A stretch of 64,000 nucleotides of DNA, taken from Pacificimonas flava. GTDB taxonomy: Bacteria > Pseudomonadota > Alphaproteobacteria > Sphingomonadales > Sphingomonadaceae. Location of the stretch: NCBI RefSeq assembly GCF_000342165.1, contig NZ_AMRV01000003.1, positions 403,453-467,452 on the forward strand, given 5' to 3'. Both the position numbers and the translations under genes were made by a program. The notes under the pieces were generated by a model, which was not told the DNA's origin, did no database searches, and was given only the letters and a program-made list of their open reading frames with translations. Of the stretch, positions 9,738-18,724 are shown in pieces; the first letter of the stretch is position 1, and the number at the start of each line of letters is the position of its first letter.

Positions 9738-10969
9738 GCCGCTTCCTCCTCGGCCGCGTCGAGGCCATAGGCGGAGTGGAGAACGCGCACGGCAAGCTCG
9801 GTATATTCCTCGGCGATCAGGACGCTGATCTTGATTTCGGAGGTGGTGATCGATTCGATGTTGATGCCCCGCTCTCCCAGCGCCCGGAACATGGTCGCCG
9901 CGACGCCCGTATGGCTGCGCATGCCGACGCCGACGACGGAAAGCTTGCAGACCTTGTCGTTGTAGCTGAGGTCCTCATAGCCGATCGCATCCCGCGCCGC
10001 CTTCAGCAGTTCCATGACGCGCGGGATTTCCGTGCGCGCGACCGTGAAGGTGACGTCGGTGCGCCCGTCAGGATCGGCGATGTTCTGGATGATCATGTCG
10101 ACATTGACCTCATGCTCGGCCAGCGGCGCAAAGATTGCGGCCACCGAACCGGGCTTGTCCTGCACCTTGGTCAGCGTCACTTCCGCTTCGCCGCGATTAT
10201 AGGCGATCCCGGTAATCAGCTGGTCTTCCACGATCTCATCCTCATCAACAATGTCCGTGCCCGGCACGTCGCGGAACGACGACAGCACGCGCAGCTTCAC
10301 CTTCTGCTTCATCGCAAGCTCGACGGAGCGGGTCTGCAGCACCTTCGCGCCCACCGACGCCAGTTCCAGCATCTCCTCGAACGTGATGCGGTCGAGCTTT
10401 CGCGCACGCGGCACGATACGCGGGTCGGTCGTATAGACCCCGTCCACATCGGTATAGATGTCGCAGCGATCCGCCTTCAGCGCCGCCGCGACTGCGACCG
10501 CCGAGGTGTCGGACCCGCCGCGCCCCAGCGTCGTGACGCGGCCGCTTTCGGCCAGGCCCTGAAAGCCAGGCACGACGGCAACGACGCCGTCCGCCATCGC
10601 GCCCAGCATCTTGTCGCCATCGAGACCGCGAATGCGGGCGGCAGAGTGCGAGTTGGAGGTGTGCATCGGCATCTGCCAGCCGAGCCAGGACCGCGCCTCC
10701 ACACCCATTGACTGCAGGACGATGGCGAGGAGCCCCGCCGTCACCTGTTCGCCGGAAGACACGACCACGTCATATTCCTGCGGGTCGTGCAGCGGCGCCG
10801 CCTCCCGGCAGAAGCTGACCAGACGGTCGGTCTCGCCGGCCATGGCGCTGACCACGACGGCGACTTCGTTGCCGGCGTCCACCTCTCGCTTCACGCGCTG
10901 CGCGGCCGCGCGAATGCGTTCCAGCCCGGCCATGGAGGTGCCGCCGAATTTCATGACGATGCGTGCCAT
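9734..10969 (-). CDS. lysC: Aspartate kinase
   Basis: Phosphorylates aspartate at the entry to lysine, threonine, methionine and diaminopimelate synthesis. The 411 residues hold the kinase domain (KFGGTSMAG at the N-terminus, VVSAMAGETD, GRGGSDTSAVAVAAAL, YTDVDGVYTTDPR) and two C-terminal ACT domains (about 265-400, with TKVQDKPGSVAAIF and VGVGMRSHTGVA) for feedback control by lysine and/or threonine. It lies 11 bases after the helicase and overlaps the flavin oxidoreductase by 4 bases, so the three minus-strand genes probably share a transcript. Confidence 0.97.
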   Translation of the reverse strand: MARIVMKFGGTSMAGLERIRAAAQRVKREVDAGNEVAVVVSAMAGETDRLVSFCREAAPLHDPQEYDVVVSSGEQVTAGLLAIVLQSMGVEARSWLGWQMPMHTSNSHSAARIRGLDGDKMLGAMADGVVAVVPGFQGLAESGRVTTLGRGGSDTSAVAVAAALKADRCDIYTDVDGVYTTDPRIVPRARKLDRITFEEMLELASVGAKVLQTRSVELAMKQKVKLRVLSSFRDVPGTDIVDEDEIVEDQLITGIAYNRGEAEVTLTKVQDKPGSVAAIFAPLAEHEVNVDMIIQNIADPDGRTDVTFTVARTEIPRVMELLKAARDAIGYEDLSYNDKVCKLSVVGVGMRSHTGVAATMFRALGERGINIESITTSEIKISVLIAEEYTELAVRVLHSAYGLDAAEEEAA

Positions 10970-10980
10970 GGCAGCGCGCC

Positions 10981-13803
10981 TTACGGGCCCGGCGGCGGCG
11001 GCGCAACGCCCGTGCTGCCGGAAACCGGCTGCTTGTCACGATCATGCGCGTCCGGGCCGACTTGAGCCGCGACGATTTCTCGGGCTGTTGCCAGATCGAC
11101 ACGTTCGACCTCCGCGCCCGCGGGAAAAGCCTGCGTCAACCGGGTCGGCACGGCCGCTCCAAGGAGCACGAAGACGCCGCGGTCGCTGGCGCGTCTGACG
11201 AGGCGGCCGAACGCCTGCGCCAGCTTGCCGCCAGTGATCAGGTCGTCATAGGCCTTGCCGCCGAACGCCGCGCGCCGCGCCGCGTGCAGCACCGTCGGCC
11301 GCGCCCACGGCACCCCCTCCATCACGACGAGGCGCAGCGAATCGCCCGGCACGTCGACGCCGTCGCGCAGCGCATCGGTGCCGAGCAGGCTGGCGCGTGG
11401 ATCGGCGCGAAACATGTCGACCAGCGTACCGGCATCGATGGGATCGACATGCTGGGCGTAAAGCGGCAGCCGCGCCTCCGCCAGCGGCCCATGGATGCGC
11501 GCGAACACCGCCTTCAGCCGGGCAATGGCGGTGAACAGGCCGAGCGTGCCGCCGCCCGCCGCCTCGATCAGGCTGCGATAGGCGCCGGCAAGCTGCGCGG
11601 CGTCGCCGCGCTTCACGTCGGTGACCACCAGGATCTTCGTGTTGGCCGCGTAGTCGAAGGGGCTGTCCACCTGAAAGCGCCGCGCCGGCAGCGGCAGGTG
11701 ATTGGCGCCCGTGCGCATTTCCGAAACCCGCCAGTCGGCATCCGGCTCCGCCGCCTCGTCCGCGATCCGGCCGCGCAGCGTGGCGGAGGTGACGACCACA
11801 CCATGGGCGGGCGACAGCACCGCCTCCGCCAGCGGTTTCGTCGGGTCCAGCCAGTGGCGCAGGATGCCCATATCATATTCACGGCCCTCGACACGCGACA
11901 GCATCAGCCAGTCGACGAAATCCGGGTGCGGCGGACCGCCGACGCGCGCGAGCAGATGGCCCCAGCCGGTCAACATGCTCATGCGCCAGTCCATGCCGCC
12001 AAGCGCGCCCTCCACCCGCGCACGGGCCGGCGCGTCCAGCCAGTCGGGCGGCGCCTCCATCAGTTTCGTCAGGCGCGCGGCGAGCCGGCGCAGCGGCACG
12101 GCCATGTCCTCTATGGCGGACTGCGCGCGCGCCGCCGCCTCGACAAGCGCCGCCGGCGGCTCCGCGATCTCGGTTTCGAGACCGTATCCCGCCTCGTTCG
12201 GCTTCGCCCGCGCAAGGACGGTCGCGCGCACCTCCGCCAGCAGCGCCTCGATCGGGCCGTGGGGGGCGCCGTCGACCACGCGCTTCAACCAGCCGTCCGA
12301 GGGCAGGGCGCGGGCGCGCTCCACCGCCTCGTCGAGAAGGAGAGCGCCCTCCTCCTCGAACGCCACCAGGTCACCGAGACGCGCCGTCAGGCCCCGGCGG
12401 CGGCCCTTGGTCTTCTTTTCCGGGCCGATAATCCAGCGGCGCATCTCAATCGCCTCCGCGCCGGTCAGGTCCAGCGAGAACGTCGTGTCGGCGGCGTCGA
12501 ACAGGTGATGCCCCTCGTCGAACACGAGCCGCGTCAGGCCGCGCCCCTCCGCCTTGCCGCGCGCCGCGTTCACCATCACGAGCGCGTGGTTCGCGATGAC
12601 AAGGTCTGCCTCCTGACTGGCGCGCGCGGCACGCTCGATGAAGCAGCGGCGGTAGTGCGGGCAGGCGGCATAGACGCACTCGCCGCGCCGGTCGGTCAGC
12701 GCCGCCTGCGCGGTGCGGCCGAACAGGCCCGTCAGCCAGCCGGGCAGGTCGCCGCCGATCATGTCGCCGCCGGCCGAATAGCGTGCCCAGCGCTCGACGA
12801 GGCGGGCATAGATCGCGGCGCGCCCGCCGAAGCTGCCCTGCACCGCATCTTCCAGGTTGAGGAGGCAAAGATAATTTTCCCGGCCCTTGCGCACGACGGC
12901 GCGGCGCTTCCGCTCCTCAGGATCGGGATAGAGGCGCGCCGTTTCCGCATCCAGCTGCCGTTGCAGGGCCTTGGTATAGGTGGACAGCCAGACCGTGCCG
13001 CCGGCCTCGGCCGCCCAGGCACTGGCCGGGGCGAGATAACCGAGTGTCTTGCCGATGCCCGTCCCCGCCTCCGCCAGCACGACATTGGGCGCGTTTTCGA
13101 CGCTGCGCGGATCGAAGGCGTGGGTGACCGCGCGGGCATAAGCGCGCTGCCCTTCACGCGTTTCCGCGCCGGCCCCGAGCAGCCCGGTCAGCCGCTCCTC
13201 GACCGCATCCTGTTCCAGACGCACCGTCTTCGTCTTTGCGAGCGGCGGCGCATCCTCCCACTTCGGCAGACTGGTGAAGATCGATCGCTCCGTGCCCGCG
13301 GGGGGGCCGCCCATCGCTGCGAGAACAGGCGCCGCCCACGGCCAGCGCGCGCGCGACAGCGCCTGAGCAATAGACCAGGCGCCGGCGCGCTCCGCCCAGG
13401 GCGCCGTGCGCGCCGTTCCGCCGTCCTTTTCCCCGTCGTCAGGGGCCATGCGTGCCAGCAAGGTGCCGGCGATCTGACGCAGCGCATCGGCCTCCGCGGC
13501 GCCGCCGATGGGCAAGTCCAAGTCGCAGACCGCAGCCAGGCCGGCGACGGTGGGAACCGCAAAACGCGCGGGATGCACGAACGCGAACAGTTCCAGGAGG
13601 TCGAGGCCGCCAAGCTCCGGATAACCAAGCTTCGCGGCGACCAGCGGCACATTCACCATGATCGTCGGCGTCGAGGCCAGCAGCCGGATCGCCTCCGCCC
13701 GTTCGATGCGCCGGGGCTCGCCCTGCGCCTCCGCCAGCCACAACCCGTCCAGCGACGCGGCGAGCGCCGGGTGCGGCAGGAGGAACGGAACCGGAACAGC
13801 CAT
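10981..13803 (-). CDS. DinG/XPD-like ATP-dependent DNA helicase
   Basis: A superfamily 2 helicase of the iron-sulfur XPD/DinG group, about 940 residues. Walker A is AEAGTGIGKT (244-253) and the DEAH-like box reads DEGHHLFD. Between them are the cysteines for a 4Fe-4S cluster: ENYLCL, then ECVYAACPHYRRC. The C-terminal helicase half contains VTSATLRG, SPFDY and FGRLVRRASDRG. The first 120 residues (MVNVPLVAAKLGYPE, LDLLELFAF) resemble a decayed DnaQ-like exonuclease domain without its acidic catalytic residues, which is my inference. The ATG at 13803 is preferred over upstream 13860 because aaagggg precedes it and the earlier codons are Arg/Gly-rich. Confidence 0.85.
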   Translation of the reverse strand: MAVPVPFLLPHPALAASLDGLWLAEAQGEPRRIERAEAIRLLASTPTIMVNVPLVAAKLGYPELGGLDLLELFAFVHPARFAVPTVAGLAAVCDLDLPIGGAAEADALRQIAGTLLARMAPDDGEKDGGTARTAPWAERAGAWSIAQALSRARWPWAAPVLAAMGGPPAGTERSIFTSLPKWEDAPPLAKTKTVRLEQDAVEERLTGLLGAGAETREGQRAYARAVTHAFDPRSVENAPNVVLAEAGTGIGKTLGYLAPASAWAAEAGGTVWLSTYTKALQRQLDAETARLYPDPEERKRRAVVRKGRENYLCLLNLEDAVQGSFGGRAAIYARLVERWARYSAGGDMIGGDLPGWLTGLFGRTAQAALTDRRGECVYAACPHYRRCFIERAARASQEADLVIANHALVMVNAARGKAEGRGLTRLVFDEGHHLFDAADTTFSLDLTGAEAIEMRRWIIGPEKKTKGRRRGLTARLGDLVAFEEEGALLLDEAVERARALPSDGWLKRVVDGAPHGPIEALLAEVRATVLARAKPNEAGYGLETEIAEPPAALVEAAARAQSAIEDMAVPLRRLAARLTKLMEAPPDWLDAPARARVEGALGGMDWRMSMLTGWGHLLARVGGPPHPDFVDWLMLSRVEGREYDMGILRHWLDPTKPLAEAVLSPAHGVVVTSATLRGRIADEAAEPDADWRVSEMRTGANHLPLPARRFQVDSPFDYAANTKILVVTDVKRGDAAQLAGAYRSLIEAAGGGTLGLFTAIARLKAVFARIHGPLAEARLPLYAQHVDPIDAGTLVDMFRADPRASLLGTDALRDGVDVPGDSLRLVVMEGVPWARPTVLHAARRAAFGGKAYDDLITGGKLAQAFGRLVRRASDRGVFVLLGAAVPTRLTQAFPAGAEVERVDLATAREIVAAQVGPDAHDRDKQPVSGSTGVAPPPPGP

Positions 13804-13980
13804 CGCCGCCCCTTTGACGGCAATGCGCCCTCCGCCGCAAGGCCTGCGACGCATCGGCACGGCATGAACCTTTTCTGCGTCTAGGATTTATGAAGCGGGC
13901 GCGTTAGCCATGGCGCAAGACTGCTGGCGGCAACACACTCCTCTAGGGTGCGGGAACCGTGGCCCCATTTCGGATCGGAC

Positions 13981-15789
13981 ATGCAGCTGGACGCCTTCAA
14001 TACTCTTTCTGCCTTCGTCGATGCGCATTCCGCCCTCATCGGTCTTCTCGTTCTCCTTGCAATTCTGGCGGGCTTCATCAGTGAGCGCCTGCCACCGGTC
14101 GTCATCGCCGTTGCCGGCGGCGCTGTCATGCTGATGCTGGGTTTTCTGACGCCGGAGCGCCTTGCCGCCGTCTTCAGCAATCCCGCGCCGATCACCATCG
14201 CGGCCATGTTCATTCTGTCCGGCGCGCTTGTCCGGACCGGCGTTGTCGACGCGATGGCAGCGATCGTATCGGCGCGCGCGGACAAGAACCCTCGCTTTTC
14301 CATGGTGCAGCTTATGGGCGGCACGTTCACTGCCTCTTCACTGGTGAACAACACGCCAGTGGTCATCGTCCTCATTCCCATCATGAAGCGAACGGCGCGG
14401 GCCGCCGGCATAGCCGCCCGGCGCATGCTGATCCCGCTGTCCTACATCTCGATCCTGGGCGGCAGCATGACGCTTCTCGGAACCTCGACGAACCTTCTCG
14501 TCGACGGCATTGCGCAGCGCAGCGGACTTGCCGCATTCACGATCTTCGAGCCGACGCTGGTGGGCGCGGTGACAGCCATAGCCGGCATCCTGACCCTGTC
14601 TCTGCTCGGCCCGTTCCTGCTGCCGGGACATGACACGCCCCGCGATGCCGCAGCGGCGCAGGAGGATGAGCAGAACCGCAGGCTCTACATCACGGACCTG
14701 GTGGTGGAAGAGGGTTCGCGCCTGGACGGGCTATCCACCAGCAGCGTCAAGCTGCTGAAGCGCGACGGCCTCAGCCTGATCGCGGTGCAGCGCAAGACAC
14801 GGTTCCTGCGCGGCGACCAGCTGCCGGTGGTCCTCGATCCGGGCGACCGCCTGATCCTGGAAGCGACGGAGACGGAGCTCGTGTCGCTGACGCGCGATGC
14901 CACGCTGCGCCCCGGCGTCGGCACGGAAACGATGCTGACCGAGCCGAACTTCATCAGCGCGACCATCAGCCCCTCGCATCCCACAATCGGCCGCCAGCTT
15001 TCGGAGATTCCCTTCCTCAGCCGCCTGCCGGTACGTGTCGTCGGTTTGTCGCGTCCGCGCCACATGGCGGGGCCGTCCCTGTCGCAGGTCCGCATTCGCG
15101 CGGGCGACCGCCTCCTCATCGCCGCCGACAGCGTTGCGGCGAGCGCGCTGCGCGCGAACATCAATCTTGTCGAGGTCGGCGAAAGCCAGGCGCGCCCCTT
15201 TCGGCGTCTCAAGGCGCCCATCGCCATCCTCACCATGCTCGGTATTATCGCCCTTGCCGCAATGGGTGCAGCGCCCATCGAGACCCTTGCCATCATGGGC
15301 GTGGCGATCGTCCTCCTCACGCGTTGTATCGATGCGGAAGAGGCGTGGCAGAGCATCGACGGCAATGTGCTGGTGCTGATCTTCGCGATGCTGGCGGTCG
15401 GCCTCGGCCTCAGAAACGCGGGCACGGTCGAACTGATCGTCGGCTGGACGACACCGACGCTGCTGGCGGCCAGCCCCTTTGCCGTGCTCCTGATCGTCTA
15501 TGCGCTGACGTCCGCGCTGACGGAGGTGGTGACCAACAACGCAGTGGCGGTGCTCATGGCGCCGCTCGTCATCGCACTCGCCGATCCGCTGGGGGCGGAC
15601 GTGCGCGCGCTCCTCCTGACGGTGATGTTCGCGGCGTCAGCGAGCTTTGCCACGCCGGTGGGTTATCAGACGAATACCCTGGTCTACGCAGCCGGCGGGT
15701 ATCGCTTTACCGACTTTCTGAAGATCGGTCTGCCGATGAACCTGATCGTGGGTCTGGCGACCTGCACCGCCATCTATTTCCTGTATTAG
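13981..15789 (+). CDS. SLC13-type permease with two RCK_C domains
   Basis: An inner-membrane anion transporter of about 602 residues. The N-terminal half has four to five helices with the SLC13/CitM signature SSLVNNTPVVIVLIPI and a GTSTNLLV loop. Two soluble TrkA-C/RCK_C domains follow (about 225-300 and 320-395, each ending in DRL(I/L)-type strands). The C-terminal membrane half contains TEVVTNNAVAVLMAP and ASFATPVGYQTNTLVY. The two matching NN(T/A) loops are the paired substrate-binding hairpins of the family. Substrate likely an anion such as sulfate or a dicarboxylate; not determinable. It is divergent from the helicase gene. An upstream ATG at 13948 is possible but would add non-conserved residues. 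Confidence 0.88.
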   Translation: MQLDAFNTLSAFVDAHSALIGLLVLLAILAGFISERLPPVVIAVAGGAVMLMLGFLTPERLAAVFSNPAPITIAAMFILSGALVRTGVVDAMAAIVSARADKNPRFSMVQLMGGTFTASSLVNNTPVVIVLIPIMKRTARAAGIAARRMLIPLSYISILGGSMTLLGTSTNLLVDGIAQRSGLAAFTIFEPTLVGAVTAIAGILTLSLLGPFLLPGHDTPRDAAAAQEDEQNRRLYITDLVVEEGSRLDGLSTSSVKLLKRDGLSLIAVQRKTRFLRGDQLPVVLDPGDRLILEATETELVSLTRDATLRPGVGTETMLTEPNFISATISPSHPTIGRQLSEIPFLSRLPVRVVGLSRPRHMAGPSLSQVRIRAGDRLLIAADSVAASALRANINLVEVGESQARPFRRLKAPIAILTMLGIIALAAMGAAPIETLAIMGVAIVLLTRCIDAEEAWQSIDGNVLVLIFAMLAVGLGLRNAGTVELIVGWTTPTLLAASPFAVLLIVYALTSALTEVVTNNAVAVLMAPLVIALADPLGADVRALLLTVMFAASASFATPVGYQTNTLVYAAGGYRFTDFLKIGLPMNLIVGLATCTAIYFLY

Positions 15790-15862
15790 GAGCGGGAGAA
15801 CAAGGGGACCGACCGCGCATCACGGCTTGCCGTCCGCTGCGCCGCAACATAGCTCTAGCGGC

Positions 15863-17443
15863 ATGAGCAAGATCGATTCCGCCCGCCGCGCCGCCGCGCT
15901 GTCTTCCAAAGCCTGGCCCTATCAGGAGGCGGCGCGCGTCCTGAAACGCTATCCGGACGGAAAGCCGGGCGGCGAACCGATCCTCCTCGAAACCGGTTAC
16001 GGCCCGTCGGGTCTGCCGCATATCGGCACGTTCAACGAGGTGCTGCGTACGACCATGGTGCGCCGCGCGATCGAGGAGATGGCCGACGTGCCGACCCGGC
16101 TCGTTGCCTTTTCCGACGATATGGACGGGCTGCGCAAGGTTCCGGACAATGTTCCGAACGGCGACATGCTGCGTGCGCATCTGGGACAGCCGCTCAGCCG
16201 CATCCCCGATCCCTACGATACGCACGAGAGCTTCGCGGCGCACAACAATGCCCGGCTGCGCACCTTTCTGGACCGCTATGGATTCGATTATGAGTTCATG
16301 TCCTCGACGGAGCAGTATGAGAGCGGCGCGTTCGACGATGCGCTGCGGACCGTGCTGCACCGCTACGACAAGATCATGGATATCATGCTGCCGACCCTGC
16401 GGGAGGAGCGGCGCGCCACCTATTCGCCCGTGCTGCCCATCAGCCGGAAGACCGGAATTGTCCTGCAAGTCCCCGTCGAGATCGTCGATGCCGACAGCGG
16501 CATCGTCCGTTTCGCGGATGACGGGGACATCGTCGAGCAGTCGATTTTCGGTGGCCAGGCGAAGCTGCAGTGGAAGGCGGACTGGGCCATGCGCTGGGTG
16601 GCGCTCGGCGTCGATTACGAGATGTACGGCAAGGACCTGACCGACTCCGGCGTACAGTCGGGCCGCATCGCAAAGGTGCTTGGCGGCCGCAAGCCGGAGG
16701 GCATGATCTACGAACTGTTCCTGGACGCCGCCGGGGAGAAGATTTCCAAATCGAAGGGAAACGGCCTCTCGATCGACGACTGGCTGTCCTATGGTCCGCA
16801 GGACAGTCTGGCCTTCTACATCTACCGGGATCCGAAGGCGGCCAAGCAGCTGCACACGGGCCTCATTCCGAAGATCATCGACGATTATTTCCAGATGCGC
16901 GCCAACTACGTGGAGCAGGACTGGGATAAGCGCCTCGGCAATGCCGTTCATCATGTGCATGGGGGCGAGGTTCCGCGGGACAGCCTGCCCGTCAGCTATT
17001 CGCTGCTTCTGAACCTCGTGGGTGTCATGGGCGCCGAGGCAGAGGAAGACGCGGTCTGGGCCTATCTGAAGAACTACGCGCCCGATGCCTCCCCGCAAAG
17101 CGAACCGGAGCTGGATGCGCTGATCGGCCATGCCGTGCGGTATGTGAAGGAAATCGTCGCGCCCACGCTCGAAAAGCGCGCACCCACGGCGCAGGAGTCG
17201 GACGCCCTACGCGATCTCGACGCGCGTCTCGCAAAATTGCCGCAATCCGTTCAGGCCGAAGACATTCAGTCGGTCGTATACGAGGTTGGAAAGGCGCATG
17301 ATTTCGATCCGCTACGTAGCTGGTTCTCGGCTCTTTACGAAACGCTGCTTGGCAGCCCGCAGGGCCCGCGCATGGGCAGCTTCATCTCGCTCTACGGAAT
17401 GGAAAATACGCGCCGATTGATATCGGAGGCTCTGGCCAAATGA
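15863..17443 (+). CDS. lysK: Class I lysyl-tRNA synthetase
   Basis: Charges tRNA-Lys. This is the class I type, unrelated to the common class II LysS and found in archaea and alphaproteobacteria. It has 526 residues: the HIGH-equivalent PHIGT in GPSGLPHIGTFNE near residue 50, the KMSKS equivalent KISKSKGN in AAGEKISKSKGN, and a C-terminal helical anticodon-binding region. The ATG at 15863 begins the conserved N-terminus; an in-frame ATG at 15827 would prepend Ser/Gln-rich residues. Its stop overlaps the next gene's start (ATGA at 17440-17443). Confidence 0.95.
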   Translation: MSKIDSARRAAALSSKAWPYQEAARVLKRYPDGKPGGEPILLETGYGPSGLPHIGTFNEVLRTTMVRRAIEEMADVPTRLVAFSDDMDGLRKVPDNVPNGDMLRAHLGQPLSRIPDPYDTHESFAAHNNARLRTFLDRYGFDYEFMSSTEQYESGAFDDALRTVLHRYDKIMDIMLPTLREERRATYSPVLPISRKTGIVLQVPVEIVDADSGIVRFADDGDIVEQSIFGGQAKLQWKADWAMRWVALGVDYEMYGKDLTDSGVQSGRIAKVLGGRKPEGMIYELFLDAAGEKISKSKGNGLSIDDWLSYGPQDSLAFYIYRDPKAAKQLHTGLIPKIIDDYFQMRANYVEQDWDKRLGNAVHHVHGGEVPRDSLPVSYSLLLNLVGVMGAEAEEDAVWAYLKNYAPDASPQSEPELDALIGHAVRYVKEIVAPTLEKRAPTAQESDALRDLDARLAKLPQSVQAEDIQSVVYEVGKAHDFDPLRSWFSALYETLLGSPQGPRMGSFISLYGMENTRRLISEALAK

Positions 17444-18204
17444 AGAAACTGATCGTCGCATCGCTCCTCGCCGCGCTGGCGCATCCGGCCGTAGCGGCAG
17501 ATGCCAATGCGCTGTTCAACCAGATGAAGTTCACCCAGGCGGCCGCGGCAGCCCGGGCCGAGAACACGTCCGACGGTTATGTTCTTGCGGCGAAGGCCGT
17601 CCTCACCGACGCGGCCTATATGACGACCGACAAGGCAAAGGCGAAAATGAAGCTGGCGGCCGCGCTGGACGATCTCGACACTGCGCTGAAGCTGGACCCC
17701 AGGAACAGCGACGCCAAGCTATGGAAGGCAACCGCGCTTGGATTCCGGTCGAAAATCGAACGAAGCCGCTCGGATGCGAAAACCGCGAAGCGGATCATCG
17801 ACGAGGTGGTCAAGAACGAACCGCGCAATCCACTCGCATGGCGAGCGCTCGGCGTATGGCATGGAGAGGCGGTGTCCAATCTGGAACCCTTCCTTGCCGG
17901 CACGATGCTCGGCGCCAAGTCGAACGAAAGCCTGAAGGCGTTCCAGCGGTCCGTCGAACTCGATCCGAACGACGAGATCACGCGCACACTGTACGCGCAG
18001 AATTTGGTCTCGATGAAGTTTTATGACGAGAAGGATCGCATCCGCGCGCTGGTAACCCCCGTCGCGCGCGGCTCCGGCGGCGATGGGCTGACGCAGGTCA
18101 TGCGCCGGACGGCAAGAGGTCTCCTGGAGGCCCTGAATGCGGGCGACCGCGGCATGCTGAAGGACCGCGCAGACGATGCGCGGCCCTTCGATGCGGTCAG
18201 TTGA
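17440..18204 (+). CDS. Periplasmic TPR-like protein coupled to lysK
   Basis: A 254-residue secreted protein. A clear signal peptide (MKKLIVASLLAALAHPAVAA) is followed by helical repeats of TPR character (LDDLDTALKLDPRNSDAKLWKA, IIDEVVKNEPRNPLAWRALG, LKAFQRSVELDPNDEITRTLYA). TPR proteins mediate protein contacts; the partner is unknown. The start overlaps the lysK stop by 4 bases, so translation is coupled although a link to tRNA charging is not obvious. It converges on a lipoprotein gene 7 bases downstream. Confidence 0.8.
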   Translation: MKKLIVASLLAALAHPAVAADANALFNQMKFTQAAAAARAENTSDGYVLAAKAVLTDAAYMTTDKAKAKMKLAAALDDLDTALKLDPRNSDAKLWKATALGFRSKIERSRSDAKTAKRIIDEVVKNEPRNPLAWRALGVWHGEAVSNLEPFLAGTMLGAKSNESLKAFQRSVELDPNDEITRTLYAQNLVSMKFYDEKDRIRALVTPVARGSGGDGLTQVMRRTARGLLEALNAGDRGMLKDRADDARPFDAVS

Positions 18205-18211
18205 AGCCGGA

Positions 18212-18640
18212 TCAGCCCTCCGGCTCGTCCTTCATCATGTCGCGCGCATCCTCCGGGATCGGCACGAATTCGCCCAGCGCACAGCTGCCATAGGGCGCGC
18301 GGACAGCCGGGTCGAAGAAGGTCAGAATCGTGCCGCGGCACAGCTGCTGTGTCGGCGTCGAGTAACTGAACGCCACGTCCTGGCGAGCGCCCGGGCAGTT
18401 CGCCGTCAGCTCGTTGCGGTAAAGATCGCCATTGTCCATCTCGAAGATGATGGCCCGTGACGATACACCCTCCGTCTGGCGAAGCTGCGATACCGGCAGA
18501 CACGAACGCGCCGATCCCGTGGCCGCAACGGTGGCAAGCGGATTCTCCGCTTCACGGTCGGCTGCGCTCTGCGGGCTGTCCGACGATGCCGTACAGGCCG
18601 TCATAAGCAACGCAGTCGAAGCGATGGCGAGATATTTCAT
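18212..18640 (-). CDS. DUF6491-type lipoprotein
   Basis: A 142-residue lipoprotein. The signal sequence has a lipobox at STALLMTAC and acylation at that cysteine. The mature part has four further cysteines in the order seen in DUF6491 proteins (SCLPVSQLRQTEG, NCPGARQDVAFSY, QLCRGTILTF, GSCALGEFVPI), which probably form two disulfides. The ATG at 18640 follows ggaggag by 8 to 9 bases; the longer in-frame start at 18658 lacks one. Function unknown; the family is common in sphingomonads. It is convergent with the TPR gene and transcribed alone. Confidence 0.8.
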   Translation of the reverse strand: MKYLAIASTALLMTACTASSDSPQSAADREAENPLATVAATGSARSCLPVSQLRQTEGVSSRAIIFEMDNGDLYRNELTANCPGARQDVAFSYSTPTQQLCRGTILTFFDPAVRAPYGSCALGEFVPIPEDARDMMKDEPEG

Positions 18641-18724
18641 AAACAATACTCCTCCCAATCCTTTCGACCCAACGCTTTACATAGCAGGTTCGCTGCATGA
18701 GGCCCAAGCCGGCACGGCCGCACG

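Noticed and set aside
10963..13884. 973-codon plus-strand frame opposite the helicase
   Set aside because: Antisense shadow of the helicase; no motifs, and Arg/Gly-rich throughout. The same applies to 6206-8557 opposite the TonB receptor.
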